Positions 24,590 to 34,320 are shown, counted from the stretch's first letter. The stretch is DNA of 64,000 nt from DATARH01 sp035534855 (GCA_035534855.1 DATLRD010000083.1:1-64000), one strand, 5' to 3'. The notes: generated by a model from the letters alone, not told the origin. Program-made: numbers and translations.

Positions 24590-27000
24590 CAGAACCTCGT
24601 GCCAAAACTGATTCTAAAGAGCTGCGTCTGATCAACGGATTCCTTTTTCAGAGGCAGTGCCAGATCGAGCCGGATCGGGCCGACGGGCGATGCCCACGAG
24701 AACCCGATGCCGGCGCTGGCCCGGAGTGAGGCGGAGTCGAACACCCGCGGCTGGACCCCGCCGGTGGTCACCAGTTGCGCCGGGGTCAAGATGATGTGTT
24801 TCTGGTCGTTGCCCCACAGCGAGCCGAAATCGGTAAAGATCCGGCCGGTGATCCCCAGTTCCTTCGGAAGGCCGAGCGGTACCCCGAGGGTGAGCGAGCC
24901 GGCATAGTATTTATTACCGCCCAGCGAGTCGTTCGTGACGATATCGCGCGGACCGACGCCACCGGGTGCGAAGCCCCGCAGATTGTCGCCGCCGACAAAG
25001 AAGCGGTCCTGCAGCAGCACCGGCTGACCGCCCCAGCCAATGATGTCGCCGGCCTCGCCGGTCAGGCTCAGCACCCATTTTGGCGCTATCGTGTAATAGT
25101 ACCCGGCCGATATCTTGCTGCGGATGTATTGCACGCCAAAGCCGACGCCGGCGAAATCATTGCCCAGCGAGGCGTAATACCCGCTCGTCGGATCGATCCG
25201 GCTATCGCGCCGGTCATACAGCAGAACCTGGCCGATCGACGAGGTCAGGTGCGTACCCGATTGCAGGGCGATGAACAGCGATGCGTTGCTCTGGATATCA
25301 GTGATGTCGTCAGACCGCACCGAAAATTTCAGCGTCTGGCGCAGGTTCTCCGACAGCTGATAGCCGGCCCGCACCGCGCCGCCATACGAAAACTGCTGAT
25401 AGGCCGGGGCGATACCCGAGAAGAAGTTGCTGGTCGGGCTGGTCTTGATCTCGAACAGGTCGAACCCGGCGGCGAGGTTTTTGTCGAGGAAATACGGGTC
25501 GGTAAAGCTCAAATCGACCTGCTGCGAGCGAAGCGACAGCACACTGCCGATACGGACGTCCTCACCGCGACCGAGAAAATTCTTTTCGCTGATCGAGGCG
25601 TCGACCAACGGGCCGTCGCTGGTCGAGAAGCCGAGCCCGAACGACAGCTGGCCGGTCGACTGCTCTTCGACCTCGACATCGATGACCGTGCGGTCGGGCG
25701 CCGATCCGGGCCGGCTGGTGACCTCGACCTTCTTGAAGAAGCCGAGGTTTTTGATGCGCTCCTTCGAGCGCTGCATCTTGTTGGTGTTGAATGCGTCGCC
25801 TTCGACAAGGCGAAACTCGCGGCGGATCACCTTGTCGAGCGTGCGGACATTGCCCGAGATGTCGATGCGCTCGACATAGACCTGCGGCCCGTTCTCCACG
25901 TCGAACACGACATCGACGGTGCGCGATTTGGGGTGCCGCGTGATTTCCGGTCTGACCTGGACAAAGGCGTAACCGCGATTGCCGAGCGCATCGGTCAGGT
26001 TCGAGATCGATTTCTCGACCGCATCGGCATCGTACCAGTCGCCGGAATGCACCCGCAGCAGCGGCAGCACATCGGCGCGCGGCAGGTCCTTGAGCTTGAT
26101 ATTGACGTCGACCTTGCCGAATTTATAGCGCTGCCCCTCGTCCACCGTGAAGGTGACGATGAACCCGTCCTTCTTGGGCGTCAGTTCGGCAACCGCCGAG
26201 AGCACACGGAAGTCGGCATAACCCTCTGACAGATAGAACTTGCGCAACAGCTCGCGGTCATACGTGAGCCTGTCGGGGTCGTAGGTGTCGGCGTTCGAGA
26301 AAAAGCGGTACCAGCGGCTTTCCTTGGTGTCGATCACGCCGCGCAGCGTGCCGTCGCTGAAATCGCGGTTGCCGACGAAATTGATCGAGCGCACCCCGGT
26401 CGACGGCCCTTCATTGATCTCGAAGACCAGATCGACCCGGTTTTCCGAAAGCTGAATGATCTTGGGCTCGACCGTCGCCGCGAAGTGTCCCTTGCGGCGG
26501 TACAGGTCGAGGATGCGCCGGACATCGTTCTGAACCCGGGTGCGGGTATAGACCACGCGCGGGCGCAGTTGAATCTCGCCGTTCAGGTCCTTGTCGGAAA
26601 GCTTTGAATTCCCTTCAAACGCGATGCGGTTGATGATCGGATTCTCGACCACCCTGACGACCAGGGCGTTGCCCTGCCGCTCCATCTTGACGTCGGCGAA
26701 CAGGCCGGTGGCAAACAGGGCCTTCAGCGAATTGTCGATCCGCTCGGGATCCCACGGGTCGCCCTTCTGGACCAACAGATACGACAAAACCGTCTCGGCC
26801 TCGATGCGCCGGTTGCCCTCGACCTTGATGTCGCTGATCGCGCCGAGCCGCGCCGCGGCCGGCTTTGCCGCCTTCGTGGTGGCTGCCCGGGCCGGCAAGG
26901 TGTGCCGGGTCTGTGCCGTCGCCGGCAGCAGCCACGCCGCCACGGCTATGGCCGCGGCACAAATCGCCACCCAACGGCAAACTGCCCGTCTTGCGTGCAA
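24589..27000 (-). CDS. bamA: Outer-membrane protein assembly factor BamA
   Basis: Omp85-family barrel that inserts beta-barrel proteins into the outer membrane. The product is 803 aa: signal peptide (about 1-29, ending ATAQ), five POTRA domains (first begins ISDIKVEGNRRIEAETV) and a C-terminal 16-strand barrel with the VGGDNLRGFAPGGVG-type loop motif and terminal phenylalanine (FRISFGTRF). The start at 27000 is TTG. No in-frame ATG or GTG is placed to give the whole signal peptide, and a G-rich stretch stands upstream, so a rare TTG start is likely. Confidence 0.95.
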   Translation of the reverse strand: MHARRAVCRWVAICAAAIAVAAWLLPATAQTRHTLPARAATTKAAKPAAARLGAISDIKVEGNRRIEAETVLSYLLVQKGDPWDPERIDNSLKALFATGLFADVKMERQGNALVVRVVENPIINRIAFEGNSKLSDKDLNGEIQLRPRVVYTRTRVQNDVRRILDLYRRKGHFAATVEPKIIQLSENRVDLVFEINEGPSTGVRSINFVGNRDFSDGTLRGVIDTKESRWYRFFSNADTYDPDRLTYDRELLRKFYLSEGYADFRVLSAVAELTPKKDGFIVTFTVDEGQRYKFGKVDVNIKLKDLPRADVLPLLRVHSGDWYDADAVEKSISNLTDALGNRGYAFVQVRPEITRHPKSRTVDVVFDVENGPQVYVERIDISGNVRTLDKVIRREFRLVEGDAFNTNKMQRSKERIKNLGFFKKVEVTSRPGSAPDRTVIDVEVEEQSTGQLSFGLGFSTSDGPLVDASISEKNFLGRGEDVRIGSVLSLRSQQVDLSFTDPYFLDKNLAAGFDLFEIKTSPTSNFFSGIAPAYQQFSYGGAVRAGYQLSENLRQTLKFSVRSDDITDIQSNASLFIALQSGTHLTSSIGQVLLYDRRDSRIDPTSGYYASLGNDFAGVGFGVQYIRSKISAGYYYTIAPKWVLSLTGEAGDIIGWGGQPVLLQDRFFVGGDNLRGFAPGGVGPRDIVTNDSLGGNKYYAGSLTLGVPLGLPKELGITGRIFTDFGSLWGNDQKHIILTPAQLVTTGGVQPRVFDSASLRASAGIGFSWASPVGPIRLDLALPLKKESVDQTQLFRISFGTRF

Positions 27001-27051
27001 ACCGCCCCCCCACCCAGCCGCTTTCCCGCCGCGCCGACCCGTGTCGACGGG

Positions 27052-28203
27052 TCAGGTTACGAGACGCTTCACAAACTCCACAATCCCCACATGTACGAGA
27101 TCGTTCCAGGTGGCGAAGACCATGAGCGTCAACACCAGCGCCAGGCCGATGCGAAACCCGTATTCCTGAGCCCGCTGGCCGAGCGGCTTACCGCGAATTG
27201 CCTCAGCGGCATAGAACAGCAGGTGCCCGCCGTCAAGCACCGGCACCGGGAACAGGTTGATCAGCCCGAGATTGATCGACAGCACCGCCATGAACGACAG
27301 CAGCGGGCCGATCCCGATCTGCGCCACCTCGCCAGAGATCTGCGCGATCCGAAGCGGTCCACCGAGCTCATCGCTGTTGCGGGCGCCGATGACAATCTGC
27401 CACATGGCTTCGAACGTCGAGGCCGACATTTGCCAGGTCTCGTCCACGGCCCGGCCCACCGCGGTAAGCGGACCGCGCCGCAGGTACTGGATGCCGCTGT
27501 GGCCGATGCCGAGCAGCGCAATGTGATGGACGTTGCCGAACCTGTCGGTGAACGTCGTCACGCTCGGTGTCGCATGCAGCGTAAGGTGCTGCCCATTGCG
27601 GCGGACGACGATCGTCATCGAGGTTCCAGGGTCGAGCCGCACCAGGCGCTGCACGTCTTCGAAGCGGTCGATCGGGTTGCCGTCGATGCTGGTGATCACG
27701 TCGCCGACCTCGATGCCGCCGCGCTGCGCTGCGCTGCCCGCGGTGACCTGCCCGACTTCAGGCGGGGTAAACGGCTCGCCGAAGGTCATGAACAGCAGCG
27801 TCAGCACAACGATCGCGAACGCGAAATTCGCCAGCGGCCCGCCGGCGACGATCGCCGCACGCTGGCCGAGCCGCTTGTGGTGAAACGACACATCGCGTTC
27901 CGCCGCGGTCATCTCGCCGACCTGCGCCGACGGCAGCGTCGAACTCGGATCGGTGTCGCCAAACATCTTGACGTAGCCGCCTAGCGGCACCGCGCTGAAC
28001 TTCCACCGCGTGCCGGCGCGGTCGTTCCAGCCGAACAGCTCGGGGCCAAACCCGATCGAAAACACCTCGATACGCACCCGATTGCGGCGGGCAATCAGGT
28101 AATGGCCCAGCTCGTGGACAAAGACCAGAACGGTCAGAACCACTAGAAACCAAAAGACCACCCATAAAAAGTGGCCGACCCCCCCGTGAAGGAGCGCTTG
28201 CAT
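27052..28203 (-). CDS. rseP: RIP metalloprotease RseP (site-2 protease)
   Basis: Intramembrane zinc protease that cleaves anti-sigma factors and signal-peptide remnants. The product is 383 aa. The catalytic HELGH is at 30-34 within the first transmembrane helix, PLGGYVKMFGD follows, one PDZ domain is centred on AGSAAQRGGIEVGDVI, and the third zinc ligand is in PVPVLDGGHLL. Only one PDZ domain is evident, which is common in alphaproteobacteria. It lies 5 nt after dxr and 51 nt before bamA. Confidence 0.94.
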   Translation of the reverse strand: MQALLHGGVGHFLWVVFWFLVVLTVLVFVHELGHYLIARRNRVRIEVFSIGFGPELFGWNDRAGTRWKFSAVPLGGYVKMFGDTDPSSTLPSAQVGEMTAAERDVSFHHKRLGQRAAIVAGGPLANFAFAIVVLTLLFMTFGEPFTPPEVGQVTAGSAAQRGGIEVGDVITSIDGNPIDRFEDVQRLVRLDPGTSMTIVVRRNGQHLTLHATPSVTTFTDRFGNVHHIALLGIGHSGIQYLRRGPLTAVGRAVDETWQMSASTFEAMWQIVIGARNSDELGGPLRIAQISGEVAQIGIGPLLSFMAVLSINLGLINLFPVPVLDGGHLLFYAAEAIRGKPLGQRAQEYGFRIGLALVLTLMVFATWNDLVHVGIVEFVKRLVT

Positions 28204-28208
28204 TCTGT

Positions 28209-29432
28209 CTATCTCGCGTCGGTTGACGGGGCGGCGCGGAATCCGGTGCGCGTCGCGGCAAAGCCGGCGGCAACATCCCGCGCGGCCTTATCGACATTGT
28301 AAACATCGTCGAGCGAATCAAGCGTCCCGCCCGAGAGTTTTGCGAGCGTCTCCTCGACCGTGGCGGCGATGTCGAGAAATCCGATGCGTCCTTCCATGAA
28401 GGCATATACGGCGGTTTCGTTGGCCGCGTTGAGCACCGTCGCGCTGCTGCCGCCGGCGACGAGCGCGGCCCGCGCCAGCCGGAGAGCCGGAAAGCGCGTC
28501 TCGTCCGGCGGCTCGAAGGTCAGCTTGCCGACCACGGCGAGGTCGAGTCGCGGGGTCGGCGTGGCGGTGCGGTCGGGCCAGCCCAATACATAAGAGATTG
28601 GCGTGCGCATGTCGGGCGAGCCGAGATGCGCCAGCACCGAGCCGTCGGTGTAGGTAACGAACCCATGAATGATCGATTGCGGGTGGACGATGACCCGAAT
28701 CTGCTCCGACGGCAGCTGGAACAGATGGTGTGCCTCGATCACTTCCAGGCCCTTGTTCATCAGCGTCGCCGAATCGATCGAGATCTTGGCGCCCATCTTC
28801 CAGGTCGGGTGCGCCACCGCCTGCTCCGGCGTCACCCCGCGCATCTGCTCGGTCGTCCATTCGCGGAACGGACCGCCGCTCGCGGTCAGCGTGATCGCCT
28901 CGATCGCCTCGACGCGTTCGGCGTCAAAACATTGCCAGATCGCGTTGTGCTCGCTGTCGACCGGCAGCAGCGTCGCGTTGTGGCGCTTGACCTCGCGAAG
29001 AAACAGGCTGCCGGCGCAGACCAGCGCCTCCTTGTTGGCGAGCGCGACGATGCGTCCGCGGCGGATCGCGGTCAGCGTCGGCGCGAGGCCGGCGGCGCCG
29101 ACAATGCCGGCCATCACCAGGTCGGTCGGCCGGTCGGCGGCTTCGATTAGTGCCGCCGGACCGCTGCCCACCGCAATGCCGGTGCCGGCCAGCGCCTCTT
29201 TGAGCGGCGCGTAGTCAGCCGGGTCGGCGACCGCGGCAAAGCGCGCGCCCAGCGCCCGCGCCTGCTCGGCGAGCAGCCCCGCGTTGCGGTTTGCGGTCAG
29301 CGCTTCGACCGTAAAGCGGTCACGGTTGCGCAGCAGCAAGTCAACCGTGCTGCGCCCGATCGAGCCAGTCGAACCGAGGATTGTCACCCGCCGCGGCCGC
29401 TCCGCGACTGGTGCCGCCGCCCCTATTGCCAT
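28209..29432 (-). CDS. dxr: 1-deoxy-D-xylulose-5-phosphate reductoisomerase
   Basis: Second step of the MEP isoprenoid pathway: NADPH-dependent conversion of DXP to MEP. The product is 407 aa. The NADPH-binding loop ILGSTGSIGRS is at 18-28, LANKEALVCAG follows, the metal/substrate block is PVDSEHNAIWQ, and the flexible loop is TASGGPFR. The start is ATG at 29432, overlapping the cdsA end by 10 bp. The frame is open far upstream through cdsA, but that part is antisense-type noise. Confidence 0.96.
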   Translation of the reverse strand: MAIGAAAPVAERPRRVTILGSTGSIGRSTVDLLLRNRDRFTVEALTANRNAGLLAEQARALGARFAAVADPADYAPLKEALAGTGIAVGSGPAALIEAADRPTDLVMAGIVGAAGLAPTLTAIRRGRIVALANKEALVCAGSLFLREVKRHNATLLPVDSEHNAIWQCFDAERVEAIEAITLTASGGPFREWTTEQMRGVTPEQAVAHPTWKMGAKISIDSATLMNKGLEVIEAHHLFQLPSEQIRVIVHPQSIIHGFVTYTDGSVLAHLGSPDMRTPISYVLGWPDRTATPTPRLDLAVVGKLTFEPPDETRFPALRLARAALVAGGSSATVLNAANETAVYAFMEGRIGFLDIAATVEETLAKLSGGTLDSLDDVYNVDKAARDVAAGFAATRTGFRAAPSTDAR

Positions 29433-30259
29433 ATCAGCACGCCCCCGCGCAGCAGGGTCAACAGCGCCACCATTGGGATCACCGCCAGCAGGCCGTCGAG
29501 CCGGTCGAGAAGCCCGCCGTGCCCGGGAATGAGGCTGCTCGAGTCCTTCACACCGAACCTTCGCTTGGCGACGGACTCCGCAAGATCGCCGAACTGCTCG
29601 ACAATCGCAAGCCCTCCGCTTGTCAAAACCAGCGGCCATGCCGGCGCGATCCCCAGCACCCACGTCGTCGCCCAGCCGGCCAGCGCGGCGCACAGGATGC
29701 CGCCGGCGAGACCCGCCCAGGTCTTGCCGGGGCTCCACCGCGGAGCGAGTCGCGGTCCGCCGATTGTGCGCCCGGTCGCATAGGCGCCGATATCGGTCGC
29801 CCACACCACGGCAAACAGCCACAACAGCGTTGCCCTCCCGCCGTGCTCGGGCCTTGCCAGCCACAACAGCAGAGTGCACGGCACCGCGACCCAGACCGTG
29901 CCGAACGCGAGCCAGGCGGCATCGCCGTCGCGCCACTGCCGTGCCAGCACGTAGACCACGACCGCGCCGATAACCGCGCCCGCGATCGCAGCGGTGACCG
30001 CACCGACCGCGCCGGCGAGCACCGCGACGACGACGACCGTGCTCAGCACCGCGCCGCTCTTGCCCCAGGCCCCGGCCTGACACAGCCGGCCCCACTCCCA
30101 GCCCATCACCGCGGCAGCGGCGACCGCTAGCACAGACAGCCACGGCGACCCGAACCAGATCGCGGCGAGGGCGACCGGCGCCAGCACCAGCGCCGAGACG
30201 ACGCGCTTTTCGAGCGTCCGCTCAGCGCCGCCCAATCGAGGCCCCGTAGCGGCGCTCAC
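29423..30259 (-). CDS. cdsA: Phosphatidate cytidylyltransferase
   Basis: Makes CDP-diacylglycerol, the branch point of phospholipid synthesis, in the inner membrane. About 278 aa with about eight hydrophobic segments. The C-terminal CDP-DAG signature GVKDSSSLIPGHGGLLDRLD is intact, and SPGKTWAG precedes it. No ATG lies in the right place; the GTG at 30259 (VSAATGPRLGG) is chosen, giving a 38-nt overlap with uppS. A TTG at 30238 is an alternative. Confidence 0.92.
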   Translation of the reverse strand: MSAATGPRLGGAERTLEKRVVSALVLAPVALAAIWFGSPWLSVLAVAAAAVMGWEWGRLCQAGAWGKSGAVLSTVVVVAVLAGAVGAVTAAIAGAVIGAVVVYVLARQWRDGDAAWLAFGTVWVAVPCTLLLWLARPEHGGRATLLWLFAVVWATDIGAYATGRTIGGPRLAPRWSPGKTWAGLAGGILCAALAGWATTWVLGIAPAWPLVLTSGGLAIVEQFGDLAESVAKRRFGVKDSSSLIPGHGGLLDRLDGLLAVIPMVALLTLLRGGVLIWQ

Positions 30260-30971
30260 GACAGCCGTAATCGGCAATCGCCTGTTCAAGGTCGGAGCGC
30301 CCGAAATCGGGCCACAGCGTCTTGGTGAACACCAGTTCGGCATAGGCGCACTGCCACAGCAGGAAATTGCTGATGCGTTGCTCGCCGCTGGTGCGGATCA
30401 GCAGGTCGGGGTCGGGCAGATCGGCGGTAAAGAGGTGTCGGGCGATCGTCGCTTCGTCGACTGCCTCGGCCGCCAGCGCGCCGGTCGCCGCCTTGGCCGC
30501 GATGGCGCGCGCCGCCGCGACAATCTCGGCGCGGCCGCCGTACGACAGCGCGACTGTCAGATTGACCCCGCCATTGTCGCGGGTCAGCGCCTCGGCATTG
30601 TCGATCAGCGTCACAATGTCTTTGGCGAGCCGGGACCGGTCGCCGATCACCCGCAGTCGCACCCCGCTGCGGTGCAATTCGGCAATCTCGCCGCGCAGGT
30701 AATGGCGCAGCAGCCCCATCAGATCGTCGACCTCGGTATACGGCCGCTTCCAGTTTTCCGACGAGAAGCCGAACAGCGTCAGATAGGGAACGCCCAGTTC
30801 GGCGGCAGCGACGATCGTCCGGCGCACCGCCTCGGCACCGCGATGATGGCCGGCGACCCGCGGCAAGCCGCGCGCCTTCGCCCATCGCCCGTTTCCATCC
30901 ATGATTATCGCGATGTGCCGCGGCGGCTGCCCGCCCGGCACGACGGCGGCATCGTTGACTAGAGTCGGCAT
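30222..30971 (-). CDS. uppS: Undecaprenyl diphosphate synthase (cis-prenyltransferase)
   Basis: Builds the C55 lipid carrier for peptidoglycan and surface polysaccharide from IPP and FPP. The product is 249 aa. The pyrophosphate-binding IAIIMDGNGRWAK is at 20-32 with Asp25; FGFSSENWKRP, the DLLIRTSGEQRISNFLLWQ block and ELVFTKTLWPDF are all typical. The ATG overlaps the frr stop by one base (TGATG). Confidence 0.96.
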   Translation of the reverse strand: MPTLVNDAAVVPGGQPPRHIAIIMDGNGRWAKARGLPRVAGHHRGAEAVRRTIVAAAELGVPYLTLFGFSSENWKRPYTEVDDLMGLLRHYLRGEIAELHRSGVRLRVIGDRSRLAKDIVTLIDNAEALTRDNGGVNLTVALSYGGRAEIVAAARAIAAKAATGALAAEAVDEATIARHLFTADLPDPDLLIRTSGEQRISNFLLWQCAYAELVFTKTLWPDFGRSDLEQAIADYGCRERRYGASIGRR

Positions 30972-31531
30972 CAGACCTGAAGGATTTCCTTGTCCTTTTG
31001 CGCCAGCGCCTCGTCGATGCGCTTGATGTGGCCATCGGTCAGCGTCTGGATTTCCTTTTCCAGCTTGCGATGCTCGTCCTGCGAGATGTCGCCGTCCTTT
31101 TCGAGTTTGCGCAATGCCTCGATCCCGTCGCGCCGCACGTTTCGCACCGAAACCCGGGCCTGCTCGCCATATTTCGCGGCGACTTTGGTCAATTCGCGGC
31201 GACGCTCCTGATTGAGGTCGGGAATCGGCACGCGGATCGTCTGGCCCTCGGTCTGGGGGTTGAGGCCCAGAGAAGATTCGCGGATTGCCTTGTCGACCGC
31301 CTTGACCATGCCCCGGTCCCACACCTGCACCGTGATCATGCGCGGCTCGGGCACGTTGATGCTGGCGAGCTGCGGCAACGGCATCATGTTGCCGTAGGCG
31401 TTAACAAGTACTGGTTCCAGCAGCGAGGCCGATGCCCGCCCGGTGCGCAGGCCGCCAAATTCCTTGCGCAGCGCCTCGATCGCACCGTCCATGCGCCGTT
31501 GCAGATCCTTCAATAGGGCATCTTCCGCCAT
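30971..31531 (-). CDS. frr: Ribosome recycling factor
   Basis: Splits post-termination ribosomes together with EF-G. The product is 186 aa, the usual size, with the GGLRTGRASASLL helix, the domain II block VQVWDRGMVKAVDKAIRES, and the C-terminal KDKEI helix. GGGAGG precedes the ATG at 31531. The frame extends upstream over pyrH but only as noise. It follows pyrH after 32 nt, the normal order. Confidence 0.96.
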   Translation of the reverse strand: MAEDALLKDLQRRMDGAIEALRKEFGGLRTGRASASLLEPVLVNAYGNMMPLPQLASINVPEPRMITVQVWDRGMVKAVDKAIRESSLGLNPQTEGQTIRVPIPDLNQERRRELTKVAAKYGEQARVSVRNVRRDGIEALRKLEKDGDISQDEHRKLEKEIQTLTDGHIKRIDEALAQKDKEILQV

Positions 31532-31563
31532 GGTCGTTGCCTCCCTACCCTGCTCCGGCGATT

Positions 31564-32304
31564 TTACGGTTCGTCGGTGATGATCGTAAACCGTCCCCTG
31601 CCCCGCATAACCTCGCCAAACCCGCCGCTCTCGAAAATCGAGAAGACCAGGATCGGGATACGGTTTTCGCGCGCCAGCGAGATCGCCGATGCGTCCATGA
31701 CCTGCAGGTCGCGCGACAATACCTCCAGATAGCCGAGCCGCTCGAACCGGCGGGCGCCGGCCACCCGGTTCGGATCGGCGTCGTAGACACCGTCGACCTT
31801 GGTCGCCTTCAAGAGCGCGTCGCACCCCATCTCGGAGGCGCGCAGCGCCGCCGCCGTGTCGGTTGTAAAGAACGGATTGCCGGTGCCGGCGCCAAAGATC
31901 ACGACGCGGCCCTTCTCCAGGTGGCGGATCGCGCGTCGGCGAATATAGGGTTCGCACACCGCCTGCATCGAGATCGCCGACTGCACCCGGGTCGAGACGC
32001 CGAGGCGTTCGAGCGCGTTCTGCATCGCCAGCGAATTGATGACCGTGGCGAGCATTCCCATGTAGTCGGCCGAGGCCCGCTCCATGCCGACCGCCGCGCC
32101 GGACAGGCCGCGGAAGATGTTGCCGCCGCCGATCACCAGGCACACCTCGGCGCCCAGCTGATGGACCGCTTTCACCTCGGCGGCGATGCGGCTGATCATC
32201 GACGGTTCGAGGCCATAGTCGCGCTCGCCCATCAGCGCCTCCCCCGACAATTTGAGGAGAACGCGGCGATATTTCAGATCGGCCGACACGCGGCTTGCGC
32301 TCAT
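31564..32304 (-). CDS. pyrH: UMP kinase
   Basis: Phosphorylates UMP to UDP; hexameric amino-acid-kinase fold regulated by GTP and UTP in bacteria. The product is 246 aa: RVLLKLSGEALMG near the N-terminus, VIGGGNIFRG, FGAGTGNPFFTTDTAAALRA, and the DGVYDADPN loop. Order tsf-pyrH-frr is conserved. The 100-nt gap to tsf has no evident gene. Confidence 0.97.
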   Translation of the reverse strand: MSASRVSADLKYRRVLLKLSGEALMGERDYGLEPSMISRIAAEVKAVHQLGAEVCLVIGGGNIFRGLSGAAVGMERASADYMGMLATVINSLAMQNALERLGVSTRVQSAISMQAVCEPYIRRRAIRHLEKGRVVIFGAGTGNPFFTTDTAAALRASEMGCDALLKATKVDGVYDADPNRVAGARRFERLGYLEVLSRDLQVMDASAISLARENRIPILVFSIFESGGFGEVMRGRGRFTIITDEP

Positions 32305-32404
32305 CTGGTTGACGCACCCGCCCTGCGAGCTTGTGAAGATACACCAACCGCGCGGCAGCGCACCGGGTTTCGGCGCCGCAGGGTAGCGGCGCCGCCAACT
32401 GCGG

Positions 32405-33331
32405 TCAGTGCTTGAGTTGCGCCTCGACCTCGGCGGCGAAATCGGTCACCGACCGATCGATCCCCTCGCCGAGGGCAAAGCGCACGAACCCGGCGACGCC
32501 AATCGGCGTGCCGGCGGCCTTGGCGGCGGCCTCGACGACCTTGCCGACCCGGCTCTCGCCGTCGATCACATAAACTTGGTCGAGCAGCACCGTATCCTCG
32601 TAGAACTTGCGCAGCCGCCCCTCGACCATGCGCTCGACGATATCGACCGATTTCCCGCTGGTTTCAGCCTGGCCGCGCAGCACGTCGCGCTCGCGCTCCA
32701 GCGCCGCGGCGGGTACCGCGGCGCGGTCGAGATATTGCGGGTTCGCCGCTGCGACATGCATCGCCAGCTGCCGCCCGAGGCCCGACAGCGTATCGCGGTC
32801 GGCCGTCGATTCGAGCGCGACCAGCACGCCGATCTTGCCGAGGCCCGGCGCCAGCGAATTGTGGACATAGGAGGCGACGACGCCGTTGCCGACGCTCAGC
32901 CGCTCGACCCGGCGCAGCACCAGGTTCTCGCCGATCCGGCCGACCATCTCGGAGATCTCGTCAGCGACCGAGCGGCCGGAGCCGGGATAGGGCGCCGCGG
33001 CAAGCGCGTCGAGCGTACCGGCGCCGGCCACCGCAAGCTCCGCCACGGCGCGAACCAGTGCCTGGAACAGCTCGTTGCGGGCGACGAAATCGGTCTCGGA
33101 ATTGACCTCGACTATGGCCCCGGCCTTGTCCGCCGTCGCCACCCCGACCAGCCCTTCGGCGGCGACGCGCCCTGCCTTTTTGGCGGCCGCGGCGAGCCCC
33201 TTCTTGCGCAGCCAGTCGACTGCGACTTCGATATCGCCGCCGCTGTCGCCAAGCGCGCGCTTGCAATCCATCATTCCGGCGCCGGTCTTGTCGCGCAACT
33301 CCTTGACCAGCGCGGCGGTTACCTCGGCCAT
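32405..33331 (-). CDS. tsf: Elongation factor Ts
   Basis: Guanine nucleotide exchange factor for EF-Tu. The product is 308 aa. The N-terminal UBA-like domain shows LRDKTGAGMMDCKRAL; the core contains the SETDFVARNELFQAL and LAMHVAAANPQYL blocks of EF-Ts. AGAGAGGAT lies before the ATG at 33331. It follows rpsB after 33 nt. Confidence 0.97.
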   Translation of the reverse strand: MAEVTAALVKELRDKTGAGMMDCKRALGDSGGDIEVAVDWLRKKGLAAAAKKAGRVAAEGLVGVATADKAGAIVEVNSETDFVARNELFQALVRAVAELAVAGAGTLDALAAAPYPGSGRSVADEISEMVGRIGENLVLRRVERLSVGNGVVASYVHNSLAPGLGKIGVLVALESTADRDTLSGLGRQLAMHVAAANPQYLDRAAVPAAALERERDVLRGQAETSGKSVDIVERMVEGRLRKFYEDTVLLDQVYVIDGESRVGKVVEAAAKAAGTPIGVAGFVRFALGEGIDRSVTDFAAEVEAQLKH

Positions 33332-33364
33332 CGCTTTATCCTCTCTTGCTGCCCGGCGCTGCGC

Positions 33365-34240
33365 CTAAGCGGTCGCTTCGCCCTGGCCGGTCGCTTCGCC
33401 TTGGCCGGTCTCGTCACCCGCCTCGCCGTCAAGCGCGGCAAGTTCCGCGACCGGGGCCCCGTCTTCGGCCGGCTCCTCGTCGGCCAGATCCTCCTCGGCC
33501 ACCTCCGCGGGCAATTCGGCGCGCGCCCCGACATCGATGCCCGAAGCCGCCATCTCGGCCTGCAGCCCGTCGAGCACCGAGCCGCTGACCAGCTCGCAAT
33601 AGAGGTGGATCGCCCGCATCGCGTCGTCATTACCGGGAATCGGATAGGCGATGCCCGCCGGGTCAGAGTTCGAATCGAGGATCGCGACCACCGGAATGCG
33701 CAGCGTGTTGGCCTCGCGCACCGCGATCGCCTCCTTGTTCGTGTCGATCACGAACAGGATGCTGGGCAGGCCGCCCATTTCCTTGATCCCGCCGAGCGAG
33801 CGTTCGAGCTTGTCGCGGTCGCGCGTCAGCTCCAGCAGTTCGCGCTTGGTCAGTCCGCTTTCTTCGGCCTCGATGCGCTCGTCGAGCTCGCGCAGCCGCT
33901 TGATCGAGTTCGAGATCGTCTTGAAATTGGTCAGCATTCCGCCGAGCCAGCGGTAGTTGACGTAATACTGCCCACAGCGTTTGGCCGCCTCGGCGACCGC
34001 TTCCTGGGCCTGGCGCTTGGTGCCGACCATCAGCACCCGGCCGCCGCTGGCGACCTCGTTGCGGATCGCTTCCAGCCCCTGATGCAGCAGCGGCACGGTA
34101 TTTTCGAGGTCGATGACGTGGATGCCGTTGCGGACGCCGAAGATGTACGGCGCCATCTTCGGGTTCCAGCGCCGCGTGTGGTGGCCGAAATGCACGCCGG
34201 CTTCCAGCAGCTGGCGCATGGAGTAATCTGGTAACGCCAT
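33365..34240 (-). CDS. rpsB: 30S ribosomal protein S2 with acidic C-terminal tail
   Basis: Small-subunit protein needed for binding S1 and for initiation. The product is 291 aa from the ATG at 34240. S2 signatures: LLEAGVHFGHHTRRWNPKM, VGTKRQAQEAV, YRWLGGMLTNFKTI, and IDTNKEAIAVREA. Beyond the usual core it has about 50 extra residues, rich in Glu/Asp/Ala, ending in the repeat GQGEAT-GQGEAT-A. The tail is encoded partly by an 18-bp tandem duplication next to the stop. First gene of the long minus-strand operon. Confidence 0.97.
   Translation of the reverse strand: MALPDYSMRQLLEAGVHFGHHTRRWNPKMAPYIFGVRNGIHVIDLENTVPLLHQGLEAIRNEVASGGRVLMVGTKRQAQEAVAEAAKRCGQYYVNYRWLGGMLTNFKTISNSIKRLRELDERIEAEESGLTKRELLELTRDRDKLERSLGGIKEMGGLPSILFVIDTNKEAIAVREANTLRIPVVAILDSNSDPAGIAYPIPGNDDAMRAIHLYCELVSGSVLDGLQAEMAASGIDVGARAELPAEVAEEDLADEEPAEDGAPVAELAALDGEAGDETGQGEATGQGEATA
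33371..33406. repeat. 18-bp tandem duplication at the rpsB 3' end
   Basis: GGTCGCTTCGCCCTGGCC (33371-33388) is repeated at 33389-33406 with one change. It encodes two GQGEAT units just before the final Ala and stop of S2. The unit is a multiple of three, so the reading frame is kept. Confidence 0.85.
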
Positions 34241-34320
34241 GATCGTGTCCTTTTCCGGTTGAGCCGCCGCAGGGGTCATCGGATTCCACCTCTCTGAGGC
34301 GGGCACCAACACCGGAGCGA

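Noticed and set aside
28209..30143. N-terminal extension of Dxr through cdsA
   Set aside because: Arg/Gly-rich antisense-like sequence; Dxr starts normally at 29432.
33655..33680. tRNA-like T-loop sequence GAGTTCGAATC
   Set aside because: It lies within the rpsB coding sequence and no cloverleaf can be built around it.
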